A DNA stretch of 64,000 bases from Flavobacteriaceae bacterium (lineage in GTDB: Bacteria; Bacteroidota; Bacteroidia; Flavobacteriales; Flavobacteriaceae): contig JABSPK010000004.1 in NCBI GenBank assembly GCA_013214065.1, positions 275,543 to 339,542 of the forward strand, in the 5' to 3' direction. The position numbers and the translations under genes are program-made. Below the pieces are notes generated by a model. The model made no database searches and was not told where the DNA came from. It worked only from the letters and a program-made list of their open reading frames with translations. This document shows positions 44,450-53,758 of the stretch, one piece after another. Position 1 is the stretch's first letter; every line of letters starts with the position of its first letter.

Positions 44450-45190
44450 ATGAAAAACGCCATTTTTTTGCTCCTGATCCTATTTGCCACAAAGGGGTTC
44501 GCACAAGATGATGGCAGGCAACTCCTGCGGGGACAGGTATTGTACCGCGGCAACAACGTGGTCAACGAAAACGTCGTCAATACCAACACCCAATTTGCCA
44601 CGATCACCGACGAAAACGGCCGTTTCGCCATTAACGTGAAATCAGGGGATCAGCTCGTATTTACTGCGGTAAATTACCAGTTGGAGATCATCAAGGTCAC
44701 CGACGCCATTTTGGAGAAAAACCGCTTGGTGGTCGAAGTGACCGAAAAAGTGACCCAACTCGATGAAGTGGTCGTCGGACCCGAGAACCAACAGAAATTC
44801 CTCGAAATGAAAAACGAGAAATTCAAGGATTTCGAATACGAGATCGACCGGGGTACCGAAGTGGAAAACGTGGCCTATGCCTCGCAAAATGACCGCATCG
44901 AAGGTCGGGTGAATTTCGTCAATATCTTCAAAGCGATTTTCAAATCACGGAACCAAGATACCGGTGATGCCAATCCATTGAAAGTCAGTGAGGTGTTGCG
45001 TCAGGTATACGATGACGAATTTTTCGTTGTCGATCTGCAATTGCCTCAGGACCAAATCGATGCATTTCTTTTATACTGTGACGATAAGGTACCCTCGCAA
45101 TCATTGTTACGCCGAGAAAATGAGTTCGAGTTGATCGATTTCTTGGTGACCCACAGCAAAACCTATTTGTCTGAGTTGAATGGGGAATAA
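44450..45190 (+). CDS. Secreted carboxypeptidase-regulatory-like domain protein, copy 1
   Basis: A 246-residue protein from the ATG at 44450 (MKNAIFLLLILFATKGFAQ signal peptide). A beta-sandwich resembling the CarbopepD_reg fold comes first (QLLRGQVLYRGNNVVN, FATITDENGRFAINVK). A C-terminal helical domain has AFLLYCDDKV and FLVTHSKTYLSE. The next gene overlaps by 11 bases and has the same architecture with low identity, suggesting an old duplication. Function is unknown; it is likely an envelope protein. Confidence 0.8.
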   Translation: MKNAIFLLLILFATKGFAQDDGRQLLRGQVLYRGNNVVNENVVNTNTQFATITDENGRFAINVKSGDQLVFTAVNYQLEIIKVTDAILEKNRLVVEVTEKVTQLDEVVVGPENQQKFLEMKNEKFKDFEYEIDRGTEVENVAYASQNDRIEGRVNFVNIFKAIFKSRNQDTGDANPLKVSEVLRQVYDDEFFVVDLQLPQDQIDAFLLYCDDKVPSQSLLRRENEFELIDFLVTHSKTYLSELNGE

Positions 45191-45983
45191 CCTCTTTCTT
45201 TTCTTTTTTTTCTTGGGGACGGTCTTGGTCTTTTCGCAGGACCGAATATCGAAGGTTCTGAACGGTAGGGTAATGGTACCCAATGTGGACGTTACCGGTG
45301 TGGCCATCCAGAACATCAGCACGGATAAAGCCGCGGTCACCGATGCCGTCGGTAACTTTTCGATACGGGTACGCTTGGGGGATACCTTGGTTTTTTCTGC
45401 CGTACAATTGAAACGGAAAATCTTACCTATCGGGGCTGATTTGATGGCGACGGATTTCGTGACCGTACCCATGGAAGAGTTCGTCAACGAACTGGAAGGC
45501 GTGGAGTTGAACCCGTTTGGATTGTCGGGGAATCTTGGCAGTGACGTCGGTACCTTGACTTTAGAGAAGGATGTCAGTGCAGAAGCGTTGGGGCTTCCCA
45601 ATGCTGACGTCAAGATCATTACCCAAAGTGAGCGCAAGCTCTATGAGGCCGATGCTGGAAAGTTCTTTTATTACTACGTTATTGCAGCCTCTGTTAACAT
45701 CAATAAGATCTTGAACCGGCTTACCGGTCGGACTAAAAAACTCAAGCAACGGGTCGAAATCGATCGTCGGTATGCCAACACCAATGCCGTGCAGGAATCG
45801 ATCGTCGATTCGCTTTTTACGCAAGAATTGGGCATTCCCGAAGAACGAATCCCCGACTTCATGTATTTCTGTGAAGTCGACGGCGAGTTCCAGCGACTTT
45901 CGGCCTTGGGAGATCAACTGCAGTTGTGGAATTACCTTTTGAACCGTAGCAAATTATACCGAAAGAACAATGAAATGGATTGA
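45180..45983 (+). CDS. Secreted carboxypeptidase-regulatory-like domain protein, copy 2
   Basis: A 267-residue protein with a signal peptide (LFLFFFFLGTVLVFSQD), a beta-sandwich (LNGRVMVPNVDVTGVAIQN, AVTDAVGNFSIRVRLGDTLV) and a helical C-terminus (PDFMYFCEVDGEF, LWNYLLNRSKLY). These match the layout of the preceding gene. The start lies inside the end of that gene, so translation is coupled. Role unknown. Confidence 0.8.
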   Translation: MGNNLFLFFFFLGTVLVFSQDRISKVLNGRVMVPNVDVTGVAIQNISTDKAAVTDAVGNFSIRVRLGDTLVFSAVQLKRKILPIGADLMATDFVTVPMEEFVNELEGVELNPFGLSGNLGSDVGTLTLEKDVSAEALGLPNADVKIITQSERKLYEADAGKFFYYYVIAASVNINKILNRLTGRTKKLKQRVEIDRRYANTNAVQESIVDSLFTQELGIPEERIPDFMYFCEVDGEFQRLSALGDQLQLWNYLLNRSKLYRKNNEMD

Positions 45984-46038
45984 GGGTGGTTTTCGGCATG
46001 GGAATTGCATAAATTTGGGCAACGCTATACGATTATCG

Positions 46039-46542
46039 ATGAAGAAAACGAGTCTCTTACTTTTCTTGGCCATTGCCTGTAGTTTTGGGTTCGCCACGCA
46101 TAAGTTTTATGTCAGTGTCACCAATATCAATTATTCGGAAAAGGACGATGCCTTTCAAATCACTACCCGAATTTTCATCGACGATCTCGAACAACTTTTG
46201 GAAGAACGCTACGGTGTCGATGCCCAATTGGGAACGGACCAAGAAGCGGTTATTGCCGGCGGATACATCGAAAAGTATTTTAAAGCGAAGTTGTTGATCC
46301 AATTGAACGGAGAACAGGTTTCCTATCGCTTTTTGGGTAAGAAATATGTCGACGACGTGGTGATTTGTTATCTTGAAATCGAACAGGTCAATTTCGATAC
46401 GTTGAAATCACTGAGCATCCAAAACGAAATTCTGACCGACCTCTTCGATGAGCAACAGAACCTAGTCCATGTAAAATGGTTGGGTCAAAAGAAAAGTTTC
46501 ATACTCATTAAAGAGAATAATAAAGGAATGTTAAACTTATAA
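46039..46542 (+). CDS. DUF6702-like secreted protein
   Basis: A 167-residue protein from the ATG at 46039, with the signal peptide MKKTSLLLFLAIACSFGFA. A compact beta-rich domain follows (HKFYVSVTNINYSEKDDAFQ, TRIFIDDLEQLLEE, WLGQKKSFILI). This pattern fits the DUF6702 family of Flavobacteriia, often encoded next to an M1 peptidase as here. The function is unknown. The longer ORF from 45970 overlaps the previous gene and lacks a signal, so I prefer the shorter start. Confidence 0.8.
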   Translation: MKKTSLLLFLAIACSFGFATHKFYVSVTNINYSEKDDAFQITTRIFIDDLEQLLEERYGVDAQLGTDQEAVIAGGYIEKYFKAKLLIQLNGEQVSYRFLGKKYVDDVVICYLEIEQVNFDTLKSLSIQNEILTDLFDEQQNLVHVKWLGQKKSFILIKENNKGMLNL

Positions 46543-46598
46543 GACTTTCTTAACGACTCGTTAAAAAGGATTATTTTCCCACATCAAATTAGTTAAAA

Positions 46599-48917
46599 AT
46601 GAATAAGATCAAGTACTGTTTTGCTTCCATTCTTTTCTTGTTTGCGGCCGTTGCCATGGCGCAGGAAACCGAGGAGAAGGAAGAGCGCGAACCCGGGCAT
46701 ACCAATCAGAGCCGGTTCAAGCAACTTTATGAAGAATTTTCAAGCCCGAACACCTACCGTTCGGCCTCAGGTGCCCCTGGACCTGATTATTACCAACAAC
46801 AGGCGGATTACAAGATGGACATCGAACTTGATGACCGCAATGCGAAGATTTATGGTGAGGAAACCATCACCTATTTCAACAACTCACCCGATGACCTTGA
46901 GTTCCTTTGGGTACAATTGGATCAAAACGTGCGCGCCAAGGATTCCAAGTCGCCACTTCGAAATGGCAATGGGGTGAATATCGCCTACACCGCCGGTAAC
47001 TTCGCGCAGCGTTTCGTTACCGAACCTTTCGATGGAGGGTTCAATATCGATTGGGTGAAGGATGCCGCGGGCAAACCACTGTCGTACACGATCAATCAAA
47101 CCATGATGCGGATCAATATTCCCCAACCGTTGAAAAGCGGGGCGAATATCTCCTTTTCCATCAAGTGGTGGTACAACGTGCCCGATCATACGGTGAACCG
47201 TGCGCGATCTGGTTTCGAATTTTTCCCGAAAGATGGCAACCGAGCCTATGTGATCGCCCAGTTCTTCCCAAGAATGGCGGTATACTCCGATGTTGAAGGT
47301 TGGCAAAACCACCAGTTTTGGGGCAGTGGCGAGTTCGCCCTACCGTTTGGGAACTATGAGGTGAACATCACCGTACCGGCCGACCACGTCGTTGACGCCA
47401 CCGGGGTGTTGCAGAACCGTAAGGAAGTTTTCACCAAAGACATGATGAAACGCTATGAGCAGGCCAAGAAGTCGTATGACAAACCGGTCATCATCGTTAG
47501 TCAAGAAGAGGCCGTTGCCAAGGAAGGATCGTTCTCTGAGAAAAAGAAAACCTGGAAATTCAAAACGGAAGCCGGACAGCCTGTCCGTGATTTCGGATTC
47601 GCTTCTTCAAGAAAGTTCATTTGGGACATGCAGGCGGTAAAATTGCCAAACCGCGATGTCATGGCGGTATCCATGTATCCTAAGGAAGGTAATCCACTTT
47701 GGGAAGAGCAATCGACCAAGGCCGTGGTTCAGACCTTGATTACCTATTCTAAGCATACCTTTGACTACCCATACCACAAAGCGATTTCAGTACATGCCAA
47801 AAACCAAGGTATGGAGTATCCGATGATCTGCTGGAATTATGGGCGTCCGAATGAAGACGGTACCTATTCAGATCGTACGAAATATGGTATGATCAGCGTG
47901 ATCATCCACGAAGTCGGGCACAATTTCTTCCCCATGATCGTCAATTCAGACGAGCGCCAATGGGGATGGATGGATGAAGGTCTCGATACCTTTATGCAAT
48001 ACTTGACCGAGCAGGAGTTCGGTAAGAACTATCCTGATGTCATCGCGCCCAATGACAAGTATCCTTCAAGACGTGGCGATGCTGCCAAGATCGTACCCTA
48101 CATGGCCGGAGATCAAAGTTATATCTCCCCCATCATGTCGAACCCCGAGAATGTCTACCAACTTGGTCCGAATGCTTACGGCAAACCGGCCACTGCATTG
48201 AACATTCTTCGTGAGACCGTAATGGGCCCGGAATTGTTCGATCACGCATTCAAGACCTATGCCCAGCGCTGGAAGTTCAAGCATCCGACCCCTGAAGATT
48301 TCTTCCGAACTATGGAAGATGCCTCGGCAGTCGATCTTGACTGGTACTGGAGAGGTTGGTTCTACACCACTGATTATGTGGATATCGGTGTTAAGGGAGT
48401 AAAGAAATACTATGTTAGCAACGAGGTCACCAAAGAAATGCAAGAGTATATGGATGCCCGAAACCTGACCTTGGCCGATTTACCGCCTTTGGTCTACTTG
48501 GCCGAAGAGGGTAGTGACGATTATTCGGATGATCTTAAGGGCAAAGCCCCATCTGAAACTTCGACCAACCTGAACGAGTTCATGATGGACAATATGACCG
48601 CCGAAGAGCGTGCCCAGGTTGAAGAGCCCAAGTATTTCTATGAAATCACCTTCGATAAACCAGGGGGTATTCCAATGCCATTGATCGTTGAGTATACCTT
48701 TGCCGATGGCACCACGGAAAGCATTACCTATCCGCCTGAAATCTGGAGAAAGAACGATAAGGAAGTAAAAAGGGTCATGGCTACCCAAAAGGAAATCGTC
48801 GGTATCGTAGTCGATCCGAAATTGGAGACCGCCGACATCGATACGACCAACAATGCATGGCCGAAAAAAGAGGAAAAATCCGATTTCGACCAGTTTAAAG
48901 AAAAGGTCAAAGGATAA
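46599..48917 (+). CDS. M1 family metallopeptidase
   Basis: Zinc aminopeptidase-like protein of 772 residues with a signal peptide (ending near AMAQE). The catalytic motif HEVGH at 437-441 and the third ligand Glu460 (HExxH-18-E) are intact. The GXMEN-type substrate loop is replaced by KNQGMEYPMICW. The N-terminal beta domain (about 70-290) precedes the catalytic domain. It probably degrades peptides in the periplasm or outside the cell. It is followed by a strong terminator. Confidence 0.93.
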   Translation: MNKIKYCFASILFLFAAVAMAQETEEKEEREPGHTNQSRFKQLYEEFSSPNTYRSASGAPGPDYYQQQADYKMDIELDDRNAKIYGEETITYFNNSPDDLEFLWVQLDQNVRAKDSKSPLRNGNGVNIAYTAGNFAQRFVTEPFDGGFNIDWVKDAAGKPLSYTINQTMMRINIPQPLKSGANISFSIKWWYNVPDHTVNRARSGFEFFPKDGNRAYVIAQFFPRMAVYSDVEGWQNHQFWGSGEFALPFGNYEVNITVPADHVVDATGVLQNRKEVFTKDMMKRYEQAKKSYDKPVIIVSQEEAVAKEGSFSEKKKTWKFKTEAGQPVRDFGFASSRKFIWDMQAVKLPNRDVMAVSMYPKEGNPLWEEQSTKAVVQTLITYSKHTFDYPYHKAISVHAKNQGMEYPMICWNYGRPNEDGTYSDRTKYGMISVIIHEVGHNFFPMIVNSDERQWGWMDEGLDTFMQYLTEQEFGKNYPDVIAPNDKYPSRRGDAAKIVPYMAGDQSYISPIMSNPENVYQLGPNAYGKPATALNILRETVMGPELFDHAFKTYAQRWKFKHPTPEDFFRTMEDASAVDLDWYWRGWFYTTDYVDIGVKGVKKYYVSNEVTKEMQEYMDARNLTLADLPPLVYLAEEGSDDYSDDLKGKAPSETSTNLNEFMMDNMTAEERAQVEEPKYFYEITFDKPGGIPMPLIVEYTFADGTTESITYPPEIWRKNDKEVKRVMATQKEIVGIVVDPKLETADIDTTNNAWPKKEEKSDFDQFKEKVKG

Positions 48918-48942
48918 TCCCTTGCTAAAGCACTTAATTGAT

Positions 48943-48976
48943 AAGCCTCGATTTCTAGGAATCGGGGCTTTTTTTT
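48943..48976 (+). terminator. M1 peptidase terminator
   Basis: An 11-bp stem with one G-T pair (48943-48953 with 48960-48970) and a run of Ts to 48976. Confidence 0.9.
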
Positions 48977-48998
48977 AGTTACTTCATAAAAAAAGTAC

Positions 48999-49637
48999 AT
49001 GAAGAAGCTACCCTTTTTGATGTTGACCATCCTTGCTATTTCGGTATTGGCGAACTGTAGCGGGTCTGATGGCTCGGATGACTTCGACGATTGCAACTGC
49101 GGTGCGTTCTCTTCCATCAATATTGAATTCGACGGGATGCAGGCCCAAGCACTTGAAATGATCAACGAGGACTTTTTCGACGCCCAAGTGTTTGTAGAAG
49201 CCATACCCAAAGAACATCTAGTTTTAGAGGTCGATTTGCGTTTTTCAGAACGATTTATCGCATCGTTGGGCAATAAAAGTACCAGCTCCTCGAATAACGA
49301 GGCTGCCCAACGCTGTAGCTGTGCCTATCCGTTCAATGTCATCAACCGCTTGGAACGTCTCGAGGTTGCAATGCGATTGGAAGGGGAAATCAATTTCGTT
49401 GAGGTGACCGATCTTTTCGGGGTCGCCGGGTTTGAAACGAACGATAGGCTATTATCTATAGAAGAGGCACTGGCCGCCAGTCGCAAGGCCGAAGACAATT
49501 TTGATTTTATTTCCCGTTATTACTTAAGGGTGAAAGATCTTGCAGGTATTCCGGATGAAGCGACCTTCAGGATCCAGGTAGTTTTTAAGGACGAAAGCGA
49601 ATTCCTTCAAGAAACCCAGCTGGTACGTTTCCAATAG
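48999..49637 (+). CDS. Hypothetical lipoprotein
   Basis: A 212-residue protein with a lipoprotein signal ending in VLANC (Cys20) followed by an Asp/Ser-rich stretch. The body is a mixed fold with two cysteine pairs (DDCNCG and RCSCAYP) that could form disulfides or bind metal. I recognise no family. The tatA gene starts 25 bases later, but a promoter box lies between them, so they need not share a transcript. Confidence 0.72.
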   Translation: MKKLPFLMLTILAISVLANCSGSDGSDDFDDCNCGAFSSINIEFDGMQAQALEMINEDFFDAQVFVEAIPKEHLVLEVDLRFSERFIASLGNKSTSSSNNEAAQRCSCAYPFNVINRLERLEVAMRLEGEINFVEVTDLFGVAGFETNDRLLSIEEALAASRKAEDNFDFISRYYLRVKDLAGIPDEATFRIQVVFKDESEFLQETQLVRFQ

Positions 49638-49650
49638 GATTTTTAAATTT

Positions 49651-49658
49651 TATCTTTG
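49651..49658 (+). promoter_or_regulatory. -7 box for tatA, almost leaderless
   Basis: TATCTTTG, ending four bases before the tatA ATG. Confidence 0.5.
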
Positions 49659-49662
49659 TGGT

Positions 49663-49938
49663 ATGTTGTTATTCATCAGCGGAGCCGAAATCTTCTTTAT
49701 CATGTTCATCGTGGTCATGGTCTTCGGTGCCGATAAAATTCCCGGTATTGCCAAAGGTTTGGGCAAAGGCATGCGCCAACTGCGTGATGCTACAGACGAT
49801 ATCAAAAGGGAAATCCAGAATAGTGCTGAAAAACAGGGCATCGATACCGATTTTACCGCAGACATCAAGAAAGAACTTGATGAGGTCAAGAAAAATGTGG
49901 ATGATGTCACTGGTACGATAAAGCGCAGTACCAAATAA
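49663..49938 (+). CDS. tatA: Twin-arginine translocase subunit TatA/E
   Basis: Forms the protein-conducting pore of the Tat system, which exports folded proteins. It has 91 residues with a short N-terminal membrane helix (GAEIFFIMFIVVMVFGA), the conserved FG-type hinge and amphipathic helix (DKIPGIAKGLGKGMRQLRD), and a charged C-terminal tail. TatC is not in the window. The Tat-signal VanY-like protein at 39 kb is a likely client. A PAP2 gene begins 4 bases later. Confidence 0.92.
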   Translation: MLLFISGAEIFFIMFIVVMVFGADKIPGIAKGLGKGMRQLRDATDDIKREIQNSAEKQGIDTDFTADIKKELDEVKKNVDDVTGTIKRSTK

Positions 49939-49941
49939 TCC

Positions 49942-50517
49942 ATGATCGAAACGCTTGTTCGCTGGGACCGTGAGCTGTTCATCTACTTGAACGGTTTGGG
50001 TTCGGAACCCTACGACGCTTTTTGGATTTTACTGACCCAAATCCGCTCTTGGACCCCCTTGTTCGTCTTGTTCATCGTACTCTTTATGTTGAAGTTTCCG
50101 AAACGTCGCGCATTGATTTCCATCGGATCGGTCTTGTCATTGGCCGCTTTCATTACCCTCTTGACCCATTTGGTGAAGGAATTCGTAGGTCGCTTGCGTC
50201 CGAACAATGATCCGGCACTTTCCGATTTGATAAGGGTCCTACAACATCCAAACGATTACAGTTTTTTTTCAGGACATGCGGCCAGTTCGTTCGCCATAAC
50301 GACCTTGGTCATCCTGTTGATGCGGGATCGGCTGAAATGGAGTTGGTGGTTTTTGGTTTGGCCCCTGCTCTTTGCCTATAGCAGGATTTATGTCGGGGTT
50401 CATTTTCCTTTGGATATTTTCATAGGTATGCTGGTGGGGGTGGTTACCGGACGCTGGTTTTTCACAATGACCAAACGGTTTATCGTACCCGACTCATCGT
50501 CAAGCCATCGCGTATAG
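49942..50517 (+). CDS. PAP2 family membrane phosphatase
   Basis: A 191-residue protein with five or six helices and the PAP2 motifs KEFVGRLRPNN (motif 1), FFSGHAASSFA (motif 2 histidine) and SRIYVGVHFPLDIFIG (motif 3). Substrates are likely lipid pyrophosphates such as undecaprenyl pyrophosphate. Its last 38 bases overlap the end of the convergent O-methyltransferase gene. It is in one operon with tatA. Confidence 0.9.
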   Translation: MIETLVRWDRELFIYLNGLGSEPYDAFWILLTQIRSWTPLFVLFIVLFMLKFPKRRALISIGSVLSLAAFITLLTHLVKEFVGRLRPNNDPALSDLIRVLQHPNDYSFFSGHAASSFAITTLVILLMRDRLKWSWWFLVWPLLFAYSRIYVGVHFPLDIFIGMLVGVVTGRWFFTMTKRFIVPDSSSSHRV

Positions 50518-51121
50518 GGAGTAACACGGTCTCAACCCTTGGATCTTCTTGCAATTTCCGATTGTAACGCAATAGTACTTCCGTGGCCTTATCCGATTTT
50601 TTTAAGGGTTCGATGACCTTGCCCGACCAAAGCACGTTGTCGGATAGGATAATACTGCCAGGGTGACATTTTTGTAAAACGCATTCAAAATAGGCTTCGT
50701 AATGCGTCTTTTCGGCGTCGATGAAAACCAAATCGAATTGGATATCCAGTTTTGGGATGACCCCTAAGGCATCCCCGAGATGCTGTTTGATTTGCCCACG
50801 GTAGGGACTTCGCTCAAAATAGCGATTTTGGATATCGACGAGTTCTTCATTGGTGTCAATGGTATGCAACATGCCGTCGGCCGGCAAGCCTTCGGCCAAA
50901 CACAAAGCGGAATAGCCCGTGTACGTACCGACTTCAAGAATGTGTTTCGGAGTAATAAGTTTTGAAAACATACTCAATACCCTGCCCTGATAATGGCCCG
51001 TGATCATTCGCGGACGAACCACTTTCAAATGGGTCTCACGCGTGAGTTCGGTCAGTAATTCGGGTTCATTTTCCGAATGATCGGCGATGTAGTTTTCAAG
51101 CAGTGGGGATAAAAAATGCAT
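50480..51121 (-). CDS. Class I SAM-dependent O-methyltransferase
   Basis: A 213-residue protein of the Methyltransf_3 (catechol/caffeoyl-CoA type) family. It has GHYQGRVLSMFSKLI, the SAM motif ILEVGTYTGYSALCLAEGL, FDLVFIDAEKTHYEAYFE with the metal-binding Asp, and SIILSDNVLWSGKV. The substrate is unknown; many relatives act on catechols or tRNA wobble uridine. The end overlaps PAP2 by 38 bases (tail to tail). A TAATTTTG box lies 13 bases upstream. Confidence 0.92.
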   Translation of the reverse strand: MHFLSPLLENYIADHSENEPELLTELTRETHLKVVRPRMITGHYQGRVLSMFSKLITPKHILEVGTYTGYSALCLAEGLPADGMLHTIDTNEELVDIQNRYFERSPYRGQIKQHLGDALGVIPKLDIQFDLVFIDAEKTHYEAYFECVLQKCHPGSIILSDNVLWSGKVIEPLKKSDKATEVLLRYNRKLQEDPRVETVLLPIRDGLTMSRVR

Positions 51122-51134
51122 CTCGAACTTTTAA

Positions 51135-51142
51135 CAAAATTA
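51135..51142 (-). promoter_or_regulatory. -7 box for the O-methyltransferase gene
   Basis: TAATTTTG on the minus strand, 13 bases before the start. Confidence 0.45.
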
Positions 51143-51166
51143 AAGAATAAGGAGTAATTTAGGCAC

Positions 51167-51625
51167 ATGCAAACGGTACGTATCCGAGATGCCGAACCCG
51201 GCGATTTACCCACACTATTGATCTTTGAGCAAGCCTTGATCGAAGCGGAACGACCTTTCGACCCGACCATTGCCGATGACGCGATCAGCTATTATGATTT
51301 GGGTGCCTATATCGCAAGGGACGATGTAAAGGTGATGGTTGCCGAAATCGAAGGCCAGGTCGTGAGTTCAGGCTATGCCTTGGCCAAAACCGCCCGGCAT
51401 TATCTCGATCATGAACAGTATGGATATTTGGGGTTTATGTACACCCTGCCCGAGTTCAGGGGTAGGGGAATCAATCAACAAATCGTCGAAGCCCTTAAAC
51501 ACTGGTGTCTTGCCTGTGGGCTACATGAAATTCGCCTTACGGTATACGAAGACAACCTCCCCGCGATCCGGGCCTATGAAAAAGCCGGATTTAAAAAACA
51601 CTTGGTCGAAATGCGTATTGAATAA
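51167..51625 (+). CDS. GNAT family N-acetyltransferase
   Basis: A 152-residue GCN5-related acetyltransferase with the acetyl-CoA loop FRGRGINQQIVEALKHW and the C-terminal motif LTVYEDNLPAIRAYEKAGF. The substrate is unknown. It lies 3 bases upstream of kynU on the same strand, so it may act in the same pathway, although that is inference. Confidence 0.9.
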   Translation: MQTVRIRDAEPGDLPTLLIFEQALIEAERPFDPTIADDAISYYDLGAYIARDDVKVMVAEIEGQVVSSGYALAKTARHYLDHEQYGYLGFMYTLPEFRGRGINQQIVEALKHWCLACGLHEIRLTVYEDNLPAIRAYEKAGFKKHLVEMRIE

Positions 51626-51628
51626 AAA

Positions 51629-52909
51629 ATGGCTACTCGTATGGTTTTTGAAAATACATTGGATTTTGCACGTTCTTTGGACCGTGAAGATCGCTTGTCA
51701 GGCTATCGTGAAAAATTCCACTACCCTCAGGTCAACGGAAAGGATGTGATTTATTTCACAGGCAATTCATTGGGACTACAGCCGAAGTTAACGAATTCCT
51801 ATGTCGATGCCGTAATGAAAGATTGGGCTGATTTGGCGGTCGAAGGACACTTTTACGCCGAACGACCCTGGTGGGATTATCACGAAAGATTGGCAGGCCC
51901 TTTGGCAAAGGTGGTGGGGGCGAAGCCTGAAGAAGTAACCGTAATGAACACCTTGACCGTCAATTTACATTTGTTGATGGTTTCCTTCTACAGACCCACA
52001 CCTAAACGATTTAAGATCTTGTGTGAGGAAAAAGCATTTCCATCCGATCAGTACATGCTCCAAAGTCAGGTCAAGTTTCATGGTTTCGATCCCGAAGAAG
52101 CCATAGTAGAAGTGTGCAAGCGACCGGGAGAGCACTTTTGGCGTACCGAAGATATTCTTGCTAAAATCAATGAAGTCGGGGAAGATTTGGCCTTAGTGTT
52201 GATTGGAGGGGTAAATTATTATAACGGTCAGGTATTCGATATGAAGTCCATTACCAAGGCTGGTAAGGACGTTGGTGCTATGGTCGGATGGGATCTCGCC
52301 CATGCAGCGGGTAACGTTTCCTTGCATTTACATGACTGGGATGTTGATTTTGCCGCCTGGTGTAGTTACAAATACATGAACAGTGGTCCAGGTAATGCTT
52401 CAGGGGTGTTTGTCAACGAACGGCATTTGAACCGCAAGGATCTACCCCGTTTTGAAGGGTGGTGGGGTACCAAAAAGGAGACCCGCTTTCTGATGCAACC
52501 TACTTTCGACCCCATGGAGAACGCCGACGCCTGGCAATTGAGTAATGCCCCGATTTTAGCCTTGGCACCGTATTTGGCTTCCTTGCAACTTTTTGAAGAG
52601 GTGGGCATGGCATCCCTCTTGGACAAGCAAAGGTCGTTGACCGCTTATCTGGAGTTCATCTTAAAGGAAATCGATAAGGAAGTCGATTCGACCTTTGAGA
52701 TCATTACCCCTGAAGCCCGTGGTTGCCAGCTTTCGGTCTTTTTACACGGTGAAGGTCGACCCTTGTTCGATTACTTGATGAAGCAGGGGGTTATCGTTGA
52801 TTGGCGTGAACCCAACGTCATCCGTTTGGCTCCGGCGCCTTTCTATTGTTCGTATGAAGACATGTATCGCTTCGGACAAACCTTAAAAGCCGGTATCCTA
52901 GCCGTTTAA
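51629..52909 (+). CDS. kynU: Kynureninase
   Basis: PLP enzyme that splits kynurenine to anthranilate plus alanine (or 3-hydroxykynurenine to 3-hydroxyanthranilate) in tryptophan breakdown. It has 426 residues with FTGNSLGLQPKL, VVGAKPEEVTVMNTLTVNLH, GWDLAHAAGN with the PLP aspartate, and the PLP-lysine segment AAWCSYKYMNSGPG. Its 3' end overlaps the convergent AraC gene by 12 bases. Other kynurenine-pathway genes are not in the window. Confidence 0.96.
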   Translation: MATRMVFENTLDFARSLDREDRLSGYREKFHYPQVNGKDVIYFTGNSLGLQPKLTNSYVDAVMKDWADLAVEGHFYAERPWWDYHERLAGPLAKVVGAKPEEVTVMNTLTVNLHLLMVSFYRPTPKRFKILCEEKAFPSDQYMLQSQVKFHGFDPEEAIVEVCKRPGEHFWRTEDILAKINEVGEDLALVLIGGVNYYNGQVFDMKSITKAGKDVGAMVGWDLAHAAGNVSLHLHDWDVDFAAWCSYKYMNSGPGNASGVFVNERHLNRKDLPRFEGWWGTKKETRFLMQPTFDPMENADAWQLSNAPILALAPYLASLQLFEEVGMASLLDKQRSLTAYLEFILKEIDKEVDSTFEIITPEARGCQLSVFLHGEGRPLFDYLMKQGVIVDWREPNVIRLAPAPFYCSYEDMYRFGQTLKAGILAV

Positions 52910-53758
52910 TTTGTTTTTCGTGAGATAGTCCGAAGGGGTCATCTCCGTATATTTTGAAAATTGCTTGGCAAAGTAGGAGGGACTGTTGAACCCAGAACCG
53001 TACATAGCTTCTGTAATGGTCCGGTTTCCTTCGTTCAGTACATCGATAGCCTTGGCAATACGGAATTCGTTCACGAAATCGATGAATCGCCGATCTGTCA
53101 TTTTTTTAAAGAACCTGGAAAAGGAATTCGGGGTCAACCCCACATGTTCGGCCATTGCTTCCGTTGAAATCTTTTGATGGTAGTGGTCGTTTAGGAAATC
53201 AAAAACGGTTTTCAACCGGTCGGTCTCCTTCTCCCTGAATTCATGGAGCATCGAAGTTCCAAAAAGGCCCTGATAGTCTTTTTCCTTCGCAAGCCGGTTT
53301 AGGATGTTTAGGAAATTGACCAAACGTTCTGCAGGTCCAAGGTTTTGAAAGTGTTCAAAATGGTCGCCCAGTTCCATTTTGACCGCTTCGCCGAATATCA
53401 AAACCTGACGTGAACGGGAAATCAAAGAAGCGATTCCCTTGAATTCAGGGAATACCTTTAATTTCTCCGAAACGAAATCTTTCGAGAATTGGATGACCAC
53501 TTCTTTGTTGTTTTTGAAGGTTTTATTCCCCATGTCCGAGTGCGGAATATTCCCTCCCAAAAATACCAAGACCCCGTTTTCATAGGGTACGGTTTTCTGA
53601 CCGATCTTAAGCACTCCGCTCCCGTTCTTCACATATACGATCTCAAATTCCGGATGAATATGCCACCCTGCAGATTCACAGGCCTCTTCCAAGCCATAGG
53701 TTTCTACCTTGAACGAGGTGCTTTCATGGGGGATAATGGCTTCGTATATGGGTTTCAT
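52898..53758 (-). CDS. AraC family transcriptional regulator
   Basis: A 286-residue protein with an N-terminal cupin sensor domain (EIVYVKNGSGVLKIG, PYENGVLVFLGGNIPH) and a C-terminal double helix-turn-helix (EAMAEHVGLTPNSFSRFFKK and GFNSPSYFAKQFSKYTEMTP). It is convergent to kynU and divergent from the MFS gene, so the transporter is its most likely target. The ligand is unknown. Confidence 0.92.
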   Translation of the reverse strand: MKPIYEAIIPHESTSFKVETYGLEEACESAGWHIHPEFEIVYVKNGSGVLKIGQKTVPYENGVLVFLGGNIPHSDMGNKTFKNNKEVVIQFSKDFVSEKLKVFPEFKGIASLISRSRQVLIFGEAVKMELGDHFEHFQNLGPAERLVNFLNILNRLAKEKDYQGLFGTSMLHEFREKETDRLKTVFDFLNDHYHQKISTEAMAEHVGLTPNSFSRFFKKMTDRRFIDFVNEFRIAKAIDVLNEGNRTITEAMYGSGFNSPSYFAKQFSKYTEMTPSDYLTKNKLNG

